A DNA stretch of 64,000 nucleotides, taken from NCBI RefSeq assembly GCF_008119785.1, contig NZ_VSFA01000005.1, forward strand, positions 62,001 to 126,000, read 5' to 3'. A model generated the notes under the pieces. The model was not told the DNA's origin. It saw only the letters and a list, made by a program, of their open reading frames with translations, and did no database searches. Source of the stretch: Micromonospora sp. MP36. GTDB taxonomy: Bacteria > Actinomycetota > Actinomycetes > Mycobacteriales > Micromonosporaceae. A program made the translations under genes and the position numbers. This document shows positions 26,797 through 35,290 of this stretch, in pieces. Each line of letters begins with the position of its first letter. Position 1 is the first letter of the stretch.

Positions 26797-27689
26797 CAAG
26801 AGTCGCCGGCCCGCCGCTCCAGCACCTCGAGCGCCCGCCACAGGGCGGGGTTCTTCGATTCCCTGGCCCACAGCAGGTGGAGCTCCGCCGGCTTGGGCGT
26901 GGGTGTCTCCAGCCGGACGAACGCCACCCCGTCGATGGGCAGCCGCGCGGCGGACTCGGGGACGAAGGCGACGCCACGACCGGCCGCCACGAGCCAGAGC
27001 ATGGTCAGCACCTGACTCACCGTGTGCACGGTGTTCTCCGCGGCGATGGGTACCACGCCTGCGACCAGGTCGTAGAAGTACTTCGCCCTGGTCGGCGAAT
27101 GCATGACCACCGGCTCGCCCGCCAGGTCCGCGGCCGTCGCCGGCCGGCCCAGCTCCAGCAGCCGATGGCCCACCGGAGCGGCGACGAGCAGCGCCTCCCG
27201 GTGCAGCAGCCGCGAGCCGAAGGCCTCCTCGTCGAAGGGTGGGCGGGCCAGTCCGAGGTCGACCTCCTCCTTGAGCAGGCCGGCGACCTGCTCGCGGGTC
27301 ACCATCTCGGCCAGCTCGACGGCGACGTCGGGCAGCTCGCGGCTCAGCTCGTTGAGCAGTTCGCCGAGGACCCCGTACGCCGAGGCGGCGGTGAACCCGA
27401 TCCGGATCATCCCGCTGGCCCCGGACGACACCCGTCTGGCCAGCTCGGGAGCGGTGTCGGCGAGAATGAGCAGTCGGCGGGCCTCGACCAGGAACGCCGC
27501 GCCGGCCGCGGTGAGGGTGACCCGCCGGTTGTCCCGCTCCAGCAGCTGGGCGCCCACGATCCGCTCCAGCTTCTGGATCTGCCGACTCAAGGGGGGCTGC
27601 GTCATCTGCAGCCGGGCGGCCGCGCGACCGAAGTGCAGCTCCTCGGCCACCGTTACGAAGCCGCGAAGTTGCTCCAACGTAAAGGCCAT
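26796..27689 (-). CDS. LysR-family transcriptional regulator of the aldarate genes
   Basis: This 297-aa regulator has an N-terminal LysR HTH (FVTVAEELHFGRAAARLQMTQPPLSRQIQKLE is the region, residues 11-42) and a periplasmic-binding-like inducer domain (GMIRIGFTAASAYGVLGELL onward). It lies between the kdgD operon and the divergent tctCBA operon. The shared element (27697-27734) begins 7 nt upstream of its start, so it is probably autorepressed. The likely inducer is an aldarate or a pathway intermediate. Control of mqo, 6 kb away, is suggested by the matching promoter element. Confidence 0.92.
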   Translation of the reverse strand: MAFTLEQLRGFVTVAEELHFGRAAARLQMTQPPLSRQIQKLERIVGAQLLERDNRRVTLTAAGAAFLVEARRLLILADTAPELARRVSSGASGMIRIGFTAASAYGVLGELLNELSRELPDVAVELAEMVTREQVAGLLKEEVDLGLARPPFDEEAFGSRLLHREALLVAAPVGHRLLELGRPATAADLAGEPVVMHSPTRAKYFYDLVAGVVPIAAENTVHTVSQVLTMLWLVAAGRGVAFVPESAARLPIDGVAFVRLETPTPKPAELHLLWARESKNPALWRALEVLERRAGDS

Positions 27690-27696
27690 GTCAAGA

Positions 27697-27753
27697 AGGT
27701 ATCAATTGATGCTCCATTGGATTTGGACAGGCATGAGCCCACGTTCCTAGGCT
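27697..27753 (+). promoter_or_regulatory. LysR-type promoter of tctCBA (shared regulon element, copy 3)
   Basis: In order there are AGGTATCAATTGAT (27697-27710, with the palindrome ATCAATTGAT), TTGGAC -35 (27723-27728), AGGCAT, and TAGGCT -10 (27748-27753). The -35 to -10 spacing is 19 nt. The element also abuts the divergent LysR start codon. Confidence 0.75.
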
Positions 27754-27828
27754 CCGGTCATTCAGGCGTCCGTGACCCCACTCACAGCGCCCACCGATGA
27801 AACATGGCTGTGCTAAGAGGAGAACCAC

Positions 27829-28836
27829 ATGACGATCAAGCGCGTGCGCCGGTGGGCGACGGCGGGTGCCGGGTTCGCCCTGGCCCTCTCGCTCGCCGCC
27901 TGCGGCGGCAATGTCGGCGGCGGCGGCTCCGACGACGCAAAGTTCCCGGGGAAGTCCCCGATCACCATCCTGGTCGGGCAGGACCCGGGCGGCAGCACCG
28001 ACCTCATCGCGCGGGCGCTCGCCGACAAGGTCTCCAACGACCTCGGCGTCCCGGTGACCGTCGAGAACAAGCCCGGCGCCAACGGCGGCCTGGCCGCCAA
28101 GGAGTTGGCCGGCAAGAAGGCCGACGGGCACACCCTGATGGTCTACAACGGCAGCCTCGCCTACATCACGCCGCTGGCCGTCGCCGCGGGCCAGGCACCC
28201 GACATGGCCGACTACGACATCGTCACCGGCATCAGCCAGGACGACTACGTGATGGTCACGGCCGCCAAGTCCGGCTTCAAGACCGTCGACGACCTGGCCA
28301 AGGCCGGCCGCCCGATCACCTTCGGCACCACCGGCGTCGGCACCGGCAGCCAGCTGTCGCAGGAGCTGCTGTTCCGCCAGGCGAACATTCCGGCCAAGGC
28401 CGTTCCCTTCAAGGGCGGGTCGCCCACCCTCACCGCGGTGCTCGGCGGCCAGGTGGACGTCGGCTCGGTCCAGCTGGGCGAGGCCATCGAGCAGGTCAAG
28501 GCCGGCAAGCTCACCCCGATCGTGACGTTCGCCGAGAAGCGCCCGACGTACCTGCCCGACACCCCGACCGCGGTGGAGGCCGGCCACGACGTGCCCGTGC
28601 AGCAGTCGCGGGCGATCTTCGCCCCGAAGGGCACGCCGAAGGAGGTCATCGATGCCCTGCGCGCCTCGTTCCAGAAGGCGTTCCAGGCCGATGCCTACAA
28701 GAAGTTCAACGAGGACAACCTGCTCACCCCCAACGAGGTGGACGGCGAGGAACTGCGCAAGCAGTGGACCGCGAACCTGGACAAGTACCGCGCTGTCGTC
28801 CAGAAGTACAACATCCAGCTCGGCGAGGCGAAGTGA
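27829..28836 (+). CDS. tctC: tripartite tricarboxylate transporter substrate-binding lipoprotein
   Basis: TctC-type proteins (Bug family) capture a carboxylate outside the membrane and deliver it to the TctAB permease. The 335-aa product has a lipoprotein signal with lipobox LSLAAC (lipidated Cys25) and the Bug fold, with VGQDPGGSTDLIARAL and VENKPGANGGLAAKEL near the ligand loops. The ATG at 27829 has AGAGGAG upstream. Because it is divergent from the LysR regulator and near the aldarate enzymes, glucarate or galactarate is the likely ligand rather than citrate; this is inference. Confidence 0.92.
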   Translation: MTIKRVRRWATAGAGFALALSLAACGGNVGGGGSDDAKFPGKSPITILVGQDPGGSTDLIARALADKVSNDLGVPVTVENKPGANGGLAAKELAGKKADGHTLMVYNGSLAYITPLAVAAGQAPDMADYDIVTGISQDDYVMVTAAKSGFKTVDDLAKAGRPITFGTTGVGTGSQLSQELLFRQANIPAKAVPFKGGSPTLTAVLGGQVDVGSVQLGEAIEQVKAGKLTPIVTFAEKRPTYLPDTPTAVEAGHDVPVQQSRAIFAPKGTPKEVIDALRASFQKAFQADAYKKFNEDNLLTPNEVDGEELRKQWTANLDKYRAVVQKYNIQLGEAK

Positions 28837-29423
28837 GTTCGGTCCACCACGGAACACCGGGCAGCCCCGGCGGCGACACCGCCGCCGGGGCCACCCCCCG
28901 GGGCGGTGATTCCGCCGGCGAGGAGCTCAGCCTCGAGGAGGCGATCCACCGCGTCGAGGAAGCCGAGCACGAGGGCCGTCCGCCCGCGGCCGGGACGCTC
29001 AGCAACACCCTGACCGCCGCGGCGGTCGTGGCGCTCGGCATCGCCGCGCTCATCGGCTCCAGCAGACTCGGCCTCGGGACCGCTCGCAGCCCCGAGGCCG
29101 GCACCTGGCCGCTACTGGTCAGCGGCGCGCTCGTCCTGCTGGGCCTGGGCCTGCTCGCCACGGCCCGGCGCACCACTGACGCCGAGCGGTTCTCCCGGGC
29201 CAGCCTGCTGGTCCTCGGCGGCCTGGCCACCATGGTCGTCTTCGTCGCGGTCATCAGCGTGATCGGCTTCGAGATCCCGGCCGCCCTGCTCGCCTTCGTC
29301 TGGCTGCGGGTCCTGGGCCGGGAGGGCTGGCGCACCTCGATCCTCACGAGCCTGGGTGTGGTGGTCGCCTTCTATCTCCTGTTCGTGGCGGCCTTCTCGG
29401 TCCCCATCCCGCACCTGTTCTAG
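28833..29423 (+). CDS. tctB: tripartite tricarboxylate transporter small membrane subunit
   Basis: The 196-aa protein has four predicted membrane helices after an unusually long, acidic N-terminal tail of about 55 residues (GEELSLEEAIHRVEEAEHEG). TctB is the small permease subunit. The GTG at 28833 overlaps the tctC stop (GTGA), showing coupling. The tail is not part of the usual TctB core, and its role is unknown. Confidence 0.88.
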   Translation: MSSVHHGTPGSPGGDTAAGATPRGGDSAGEELSLEEAIHRVEEAEHEGRPPAAGTLSNTLTAAAVVALGIAALIGSSRLGLGTARSPEAGTWPLLVSGALVLLGLGLLATARRTTDAERFSRASLLVLGGLATMVVFVAVISVIGFEIPAALLAFVWLRVLGREGWRTSILTSLGVVVAFYLLFVAAFSVPIPHLF

Positions 29424-29431
29424 GAGGGTCC

Positions 29432-30961
29432 GTGGATTTCGCCCCGGTGCTCCACGGCTTCGGCGTCGTACTGGAGCCGACCAACCTGCTCTACTGCCTG
29501 ATCGGCGTCGTCATCGGCATGCTGATCGGCGTCCTGCCCGGCCTCGGCCCAGCAGCGACCATCGCGATCCTGCTGCCGGTCACCTTCGGCATCGAGCCGG
29601 TGACCGCGGTGATCATGCTCGCCGGCATCTTCTACGGCGCCCAGTACGGCGGCACCATCACCTCCGTCCTTCTGCGGCTCCCCGGCGAGGCGTCCTCCGT
29701 GGTGACCGTCTTTGACGGCCACGCGATGGCCCGCCAGGGCCGGGCCGGCACCGCACTCGGCATCGCCGCCATCGGCTCCTTCGTCGGCGGCACCGTCTCG
29801 ATCATCGCCCTGACCCTCGTCGCCCCCCTGGTGGCGGGCTTCGCCCTGGACTTCGGCCCGCCCGAGTACACGGCCCTGGCCCTGCTCGGCATTCTGCTGG
29901 TCGCCACGATCAGCAGCGGCGGACGCCTCAAGGCGGTCATCGCCGCGTGCGTCGGCCTGCTGCTCGCCACCGTCGGCCAGGACGGCTTCACGGGCGCCGA
30001 GCGGTTCACCTTCGACAACCTGTCGCTGGCCGACGGCCTGGATTTCGTCCCGATCGCCATGGGACTCTTCGGCCTCGGCGAGATCCTCTACAACCTCGAG
30101 GAACGCCATCGGGCCGCGCAGGCCCCGGTCGCCGTGGCAAACGTGTGGCCGTCGCGGGCCGACCTGCGTCAGTCGTCCGGGGCGATCGGCCGTGGCTCCC
30201 TGGTGGGCTTCGTGCTGGGCATCCTGCCCGGCGGCGGCGCCACCCTCTCCTCGCTGGCCGCCTACGCGCTTGAGAAGCGCCGCGCCAAGCACCCCGAGCG
30301 GTTTGGCAAGGGCGCCGTCGAAGGCGTTGCCGCGCCGGAGACGGCCAACAACGCTGCCGCCACGTCGTCGTTCATCCCACTGCTTACCCTCGGCATCCCG
30401 GCCAACGCGACCATGGCGGTGATCTTCGGCGCGCTGCTGATCCAGGGCGTGACCCCCGGCCCGCAGTTGGTCGAGCAGGACCCCGACCTGTTCTGGGGCG
30501 TGGTCAACTCGATGTACATCGGCAACATCCTGCTGCTGATCATGAGCATCCCGCTGGTCGGCCTGTTCGTGAAGATCCTCAAGGTGCGGGCCACGATCCT
30601 CGCCCCCGTCACGGTATTGATCACGCTGATCGGCGTCTACACGGTGCGAAACAGCGTCTTCGACATTGGTCTGGTGATCGTCTTCGGCGCCCTCGGCTAC
30701 CTGATGAAGAAGCTCGGCTTCGATCCGGGCCCGCTGGTGCTGGCCTTCGTGCTGGGCTCGCTGCTGGAGGAATCCCTGCGCCGCTCGCTGCTGATCTTCG
30801 ACGGCGACGCGACCGGCTTCTTCACCCGGCCGATCTCCGGGACCCTGTTCGTCGCGTTCCTGCTCGTGGCCCTGCTGCCGCCGCTGCGCACCGCCCTTCG
30901 CCGGCGCCGGCCGGCGGCCGTCCCGTCGGAGACCGCAACTCAGGACAAGGAGCTCGTGTGA
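29432..30961 (+). CDS. tctA: tripartite tricarboxylate transporter large permease subunit
   Basis: This 509-aa, roughly 12-helix protein forms the transport channel. Two family repeats are visible: IGVLPGLGPAATIAILLP near the N-terminus and LGILPGGGATLSSLAAYALE in the second half. They are the inverted-repeat substrate-binding loops of TctA. The GTG at 29432 follows GGAGGGT. It begins 8 nt after tctB and overlaps the downstream universal stress gene by 4 nt. Confidence 0.93.
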   Translation: MDFAPVLHGFGVVLEPTNLLYCLIGVVIGMLIGVLPGLGPAATIAILLPVTFGIEPVTAVIMLAGIFYGAQYGGTITSVLLRLPGEASSVVTVFDGHAMARQGRAGTALGIAAIGSFVGGTVSIIALTLVAPLVAGFALDFGPPEYTALALLGILLVATISSGGRLKAVIAACVGLLLATVGQDGFTGAERFTFDNLSLADGLDFVPIAMGLFGLGEILYNLEERHRAAQAPVAVANVWPSRADLRQSSGAIGRGSLVGFVLGILPGGGATLSSLAAYALEKRRAKHPERFGKGAVEGVAAPETANNAAATSSFIPLLTLGIPANATMAVIFGALLIQGVTPGPQLVEQDPDLFWGVVNSMYIGNILLLIMSIPLVGLFVKILKVRATILAPVTVLITLIGVYTVRNSVFDIGLVIVFGALGYLMKKLGFDPGPLVLAFVLGSLLEESLRRSLLIFDGDATGFFTRPISGTLFVAFLLVALLPPLRTALRRRRPAAVPSETATQDKELV

Positions 30962-31347
30962 CCGTCCTCGCCGCCTACCTCCCCACCCCCGAGGGCAACG
31001 CCGCCTTCACCGCCGCGCTCGCCGAGGCCGGCCGGCGCCAGGAACGGCTGGTGGTGCTCAACACCCCGCGGGAGGGCGCCCTGGTCAGCGCCGACCTGGC
31101 CGACGAGGACACCGTGGCGGCGCTCGTCGAGCGCGCGACTGCCGCCGGGGTCGACGTCGAGTTCCGCCAGGAAGCGCACGCCGGGGACCTCGCCGACGAG
31201 GTGGTCCGCGTCGCCGAGGCGGTTGACGCCTCGGTGATCGTGATCGGCCTGCGCCGCCGCTCGCCGGTGGGCAAGCTGATCATGGGCAGCGCGGCGCAGC
31301 GCATCCTGCTCGACGCCGACCGGCCCGTGCTCGCCGTCAAGCCCTGA
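30958..31347 (+). CDS. universal stress protein (UspA family)
   Basis: This 129-aa single-domain Usp has the ATP-binding signature GLRRRSPVGKLIMGSAAQ at residues 97-114. It overlaps tctA (GTGA at 30958-30961), so it belongs to the transporter operon. Usp proteins are sometimes encoded with TRAP or TTT transporters, where they may regulate the permease. It probably acts in the cytosol as an ATP-binding adaptor; its exact role is unknown. Confidence 0.9.
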   Translation: MTVLAAYLPTPEGNAAFTAALAEAGRRQERLVVLNTPREGALVSADLADEDTVAALVERATAAGVDVEFRQEAHAGDLADEVVRVAEAVDASVIVIGLRRRSPVGKLIMGSAAQRILLDADRPVLAVKP

Positions 31348-31362
31348 CCGCCGACGACCGGA

Positions 31363-31382
31363 CCGGCCTCGAATCAGGCCGG
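31363..31382. terminator. hairpin between the usp gene and the DUF998 gene
   Basis: CCGGCCT (31363-31369) pairs with AGGCCGG (31376-31382) around a 6-nt loop, between convergent genes. It overlaps the stop codon of the minus-strand gene. Confidence 0.5.
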
Positions 31383-32018
31383 ATCCGATCGCGCCGGCAC
31401 CCCGCCTCGGGCCAGGCCGAGCCGGGCGGCGGTGGCCAGGCCCCAGAGGGCGGCCACCGCCAGCAGCAGCCGCTCCAGCACACCCACCAGGCCGCCCCGC
31501 CCCACGGTCAGCATGGCCAGCCCGATCGCCGCGGAGAGCGGCAGGGCCAGCGTCACCCCAACCCCGGCGATCCGGCGCAGCGGCGGGTCCACGACCGGGG
31601 CGACGACCAGGGCCAGCATCGCGAAGACCACCGCGGCGGTGGCGGCGATGCTCGCGCCGCCGTGCACCAGGTCCGCCACGGTGGCGGCCTCGAACGGCGG
31701 AAGCGGGCAGCCGGCGCTGCACGTCACCGCGCCGGAGAGCACCGTGCCGGCCCCGCCGACGGCGAGCAGCACCGCCGCCGGGCGCAGCGCCGGAGGCAGC
31801 GCCGCCGCGAGCAGCAGCAGCGCCGCCGCCAGGGCGAAGACCCCGATCCGGTACGCCCCGGCGTACCCGCTGTCGGTGACGCCGGCCTCGCTGACGTACC
31901 CGGTCAGGCCCGGACCGGGACCGGCGACCACGGCGACCGTCACGGCGACCGTGCCGGCCACGATGCAGCCGGCGGCGGCGGACGCGGCGGCGGCCCGGAT
32001 TACGCCGGGATCAGCCAC
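31374..32018 (-). CDS. DUF998-family integral membrane protein
   Basis: This 214-aa protein has about six hydrophobic helices and the DUF998 layout, with polar loop YVSEAGVTDSGYAGAYRIGV after helix 1 and a conserved-looking Cys pair (TCSAGCPLP) in the extracellular loop. It overlaps the end of the GST-like gene by 8 nt, so they form one transcript. No function is known for the family. Confidence 0.8.
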   Translation of the reverse strand: MADPGVIRAAAASAAAGCIVAGTVAVTVAVVAGPGPGLTGYVSEAGVTDSGYAGAYRIGVFALAAALLLLAAALPPALRPAAVLLAVGGAGTVLSGAVTCSAGCPLPPFEAATVADLVHGGASIAATAAVVFAMLALVVAPVVDPPLRRIAGVGVTLALPLSAAIGLAMLTVGRGGLVGVLERLLLAVAALWGLATAARLGLARGGVPARSDPA

Positions 32019-32976
32019 GCCCGTGCGGCGTGGTCCAGCCGGACAGGTCCGGACCTAGCGGCACGATCCGGGTCGGGTTGATCATTTCGTGGGTGGCGTA
32101 GTAGTGCCGCTTGATGTGGTCGAAGTCCACCGTCTCGCCGAAGCCCGGGGTCTGGAACAGGTCTCGCGCGTACGCCCAGAGCACCGGCATCTCGGTGAGC
32201 TTCTGCCGGTTGCACTTGAAGTGCCCGTGGTACGCCACGTCGAACCGGACCAGCGTGGTGAACAGCCGCACGTCCGCCTCGGTGATCTGGTCGCCCATCA
32301 GGTAGCGACGCCCGGACAGCCGCTCCGACAGCGCGTCCAGCCGGGCGAAGAGCGCCGTGTACGCCTCGTCGTACGCCTGCTGCGAGGTGGCGAAGCCGCA
32401 CCGGTAGACCCCGTTGTTGACGTCCCGGTGGATCTCCGCCATCAGCGCGTCCATCTCCGGGCGCAGTTCGACCGGGTAGAGGTCCGGCGCGCCCGGCTTG
32501 TGGAACCGCCGCCACTCGGTGGAGAAGTCCAGGGTGAGCTGCGGATAGTCGTTGGTGACCACCCGCCCGGTCAGCGTGTCCACCAGCGCCGGCACGGTCA
32601 CCCGGCCGGTGTAGTCCGGGTCGGTCGCCAGGTACGCGTCGGAGAGGAAGCTGATCCCCAGCACCGGGTCGAAGCCGTCCGGATCGAGCGCGAACCGCCA
32701 GCCCCGCTCGTCCCGGATCGGGTCGACCGTGCCCAGCGAGATCACGTCCTCCAGCCCGAGCAGGCTGCGGACGATCCGGGCCCGGTGCGCCCACGGGCAG
32801 GCCCGGCACCAGATCAACCGATACCGGCCGGCCTCCAGCGGCCAGCGGTCCTGGTCGTCGGGGCCACCGCCCTCCGGGGAGGTCGAGTGCGGGGTGACCC
32901 GACCGGTGAACCGGTTGGGCTGGCGGACGAACTCCCCGCTGCGGGTGCTCTCTGCGCTGAACTGGGCCCGGGCCAT
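32011..32976 (-). CDS. glutathionyl-hydroquinone reductase-like Xi-class GST (YqjG/ECM4 family)
   Basis: This 321-aa protein has the Xi-class active-site motif CPWAHR with Cys60, an N-terminal thioredoxin-like domain interrupted by the family insert, and a C-terminal helical domain including NNGVYRCGFA. Family members reductively remove thiols from thiol-hydroquinones. Actinobacteria usually use mycothiol rather than glutathione, so the natural thiol may be mycothiol; that is inference. The ATG at 32976 is 6 nt after a TAGGTT box (minus strand 32983-32988), so the mRNA is probably leaderless. Confidence 0.9.
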   Translation of the reverse strand: MARAQFSAESTRSGEFVRQPNRFTGRVTPHSTSPEGGGPDDQDRWPLEAGRYRLIWCRACPWAHRARIVRSLLGLEDVISLGTVDPIRDERGWRFALDPDGFDPVLGISFLSDAYLATDPDYTGRVTVPALVDTLTGRVVTNDYPQLTLDFSTEWRRFHKPGAPDLYPVELRPEMDALMAEIHRDVNNGVYRCGFATSQQAYDEAYTALFARLDALSERLSGRRYLMGDQITEADVRLFTTLVRFDVAYHGHFKCNRQKLTEMPVLWAYARDLFQTPGFGETVDFDHIKRHYYATHEMINPTRIVPLGPDLSGWTTPHGRG

Positions 32977-32982
32977 GCCGTC

Positions 32983-32988
32983 AACCTA
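32983..32988 (-). promoter_or_regulatory. -10 box (TAGGTT) of leaderless GST promoter
   Basis: TAGGTT on the minus strand ends 6 nt before the ATG at 32976, with no Shine-Dalgarno. It is the same layout as mqo and map. Confidence 0.5.
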
Positions 32989-33082
32989 TCCGTTCCGGGC
33001 GCGGATATCCTGGCGCCGGGCGTCCCCGGGACCCGGGGGACGCCGCCGCCAGCCCCTTCCCACCCCCGAAGGACGCAGCACC

Positions 33083-34288
<1,206 letters not shown>

Positions 34289-34465
34289 CCGGGCCTCGCG
34301 GGCCGGGCGGCACACCGTCGTACGGCCCGCGGGCGTCGACAGTGGATCTCCCGTACCTGGTGGGCCGCGCCTAGAGTGGTCAGGACAACACGTTCCGCGG
34401 GTCGGCCGGTGTCCCTTCCGCACCGGGCGGCCCCGCCTACGCGGCGACGACCTGGGGGCCGAGCG

Positions 34466-35284
34466 ATGCAGACACCGGACGGACTTCCCGCCGAGATCGA
34501 CCTGACCCGGCCCAGCGCGGCCCGGGTCTACGACTACTTCCTCGGCGGCGCGCACAACTTCGAGATCGACCGGCAACTCGCCGAGCAGATCGCCAGCCTG
34601 ACGCCGCACCTGCCGGCCACCATGCGCGCGGGCCGGGAGTTCCTGCGCCGGGCGGTCCGGGTGCTGCTCGACGCCGGCATCGACCAGTTCCTCGACATCG
34701 GCTCGGGCATCCCCACCGTCGGCAACGTGCACGAGGTCGCCCAGGCGGCCAACCCCGAGGCCCGGATCGTCTACGTCGACATCGACCCGGTCGCCGTGGC
34801 GCACAGCCAGGAGTTGCTGGCCGGCAACGACCGGGCGGTCGCCATCCTGGCCGACCTGCGCGACCCGAAGCTGATCCTGGACGAGGCCCGGTCCAGTGGG
34901 CTGATCGACCTCGACCGTCCGCTCGGCATCCTGCTCGCCGGGGTGGTCCACTTCATCCCCGACGCCGACCGGCCCGCCGACATCCTGGCCACCCTCCGGG
35001 CCGCCGCCGCGCCCGGCAGCTACCTGGTCATCTCGCACTCCACCTACGAGGACCAGCCGCAGGAGATGCTCGACGCGCAGCGGCTGTCGGCGCGTACCGC
35101 CACCGAGATCACGCTCCGCTCCCGGGCCGAGGTGACCGGCTTCTTCGGCGACTGGACCGTGCTGGAGCCGGGCGTGGTGCACATGCCGCTGTGGCGGCCC
35201 GACTCGCCGTCCGACGTGGACGAGCGCCCCGAGCGGTTCGGGGCGTTCGGTGGCGTCGCCCGGTACGACCGGCCAGCCGGCTGA
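34466..35284 (+). CDS. SAM-dependent methyltransferase-like protein (DUF574/Methyltransf_19)
   Basis: This 272-aa protein belongs to the actinobacterial family with the N-terminal signature [20 protein letters not shown] and a SAM motif [19 protein letters not shown] (about residues 74-92). These proteins are highly amplified in actinomycete genomes, and their substrates are unknown. The ATG at 34466 is chosen because it begins the conserved domain. A TAGAGT box (34372-34377) is a possible -10, which would give a 5' leader of about 80 nt. It ends 6 nt before the c-di-GMP gene, so the two are probably co-transcribed. Confidence 0.88.
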   Translation: MQTPDGLPAEIDLTRPSAARVYDYFLGGAHNFEIDRQLAEQIASLTPHLPATMRAGREFLRRAVRVLLDAGIDQFLDIGSGIPTVGNVHEVAQAANPEARIVYVDIDPVAVAHSQELLAGNDRAVAILADLRDPKLILDEARSSGLIDLDRPLGILLAGVVHFIPDADRPADILATLRAAAAPGSYLVISHSTYEDQPQEMLDAQRLSARTATEITLRSRAEVTGFFGDWTVLEPGVVHMPLWRPDSPSDVDERPERFGAFGGVARYDRPAG

Positions 35285-35290
35285 GCCGAC

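Noticed and set aside
30108-30140. Possible riboswitch or other structured RNA near tctA
   Set aside because: It lies wholly within the tctA coding sequence and shows no conserved riboswitch core.
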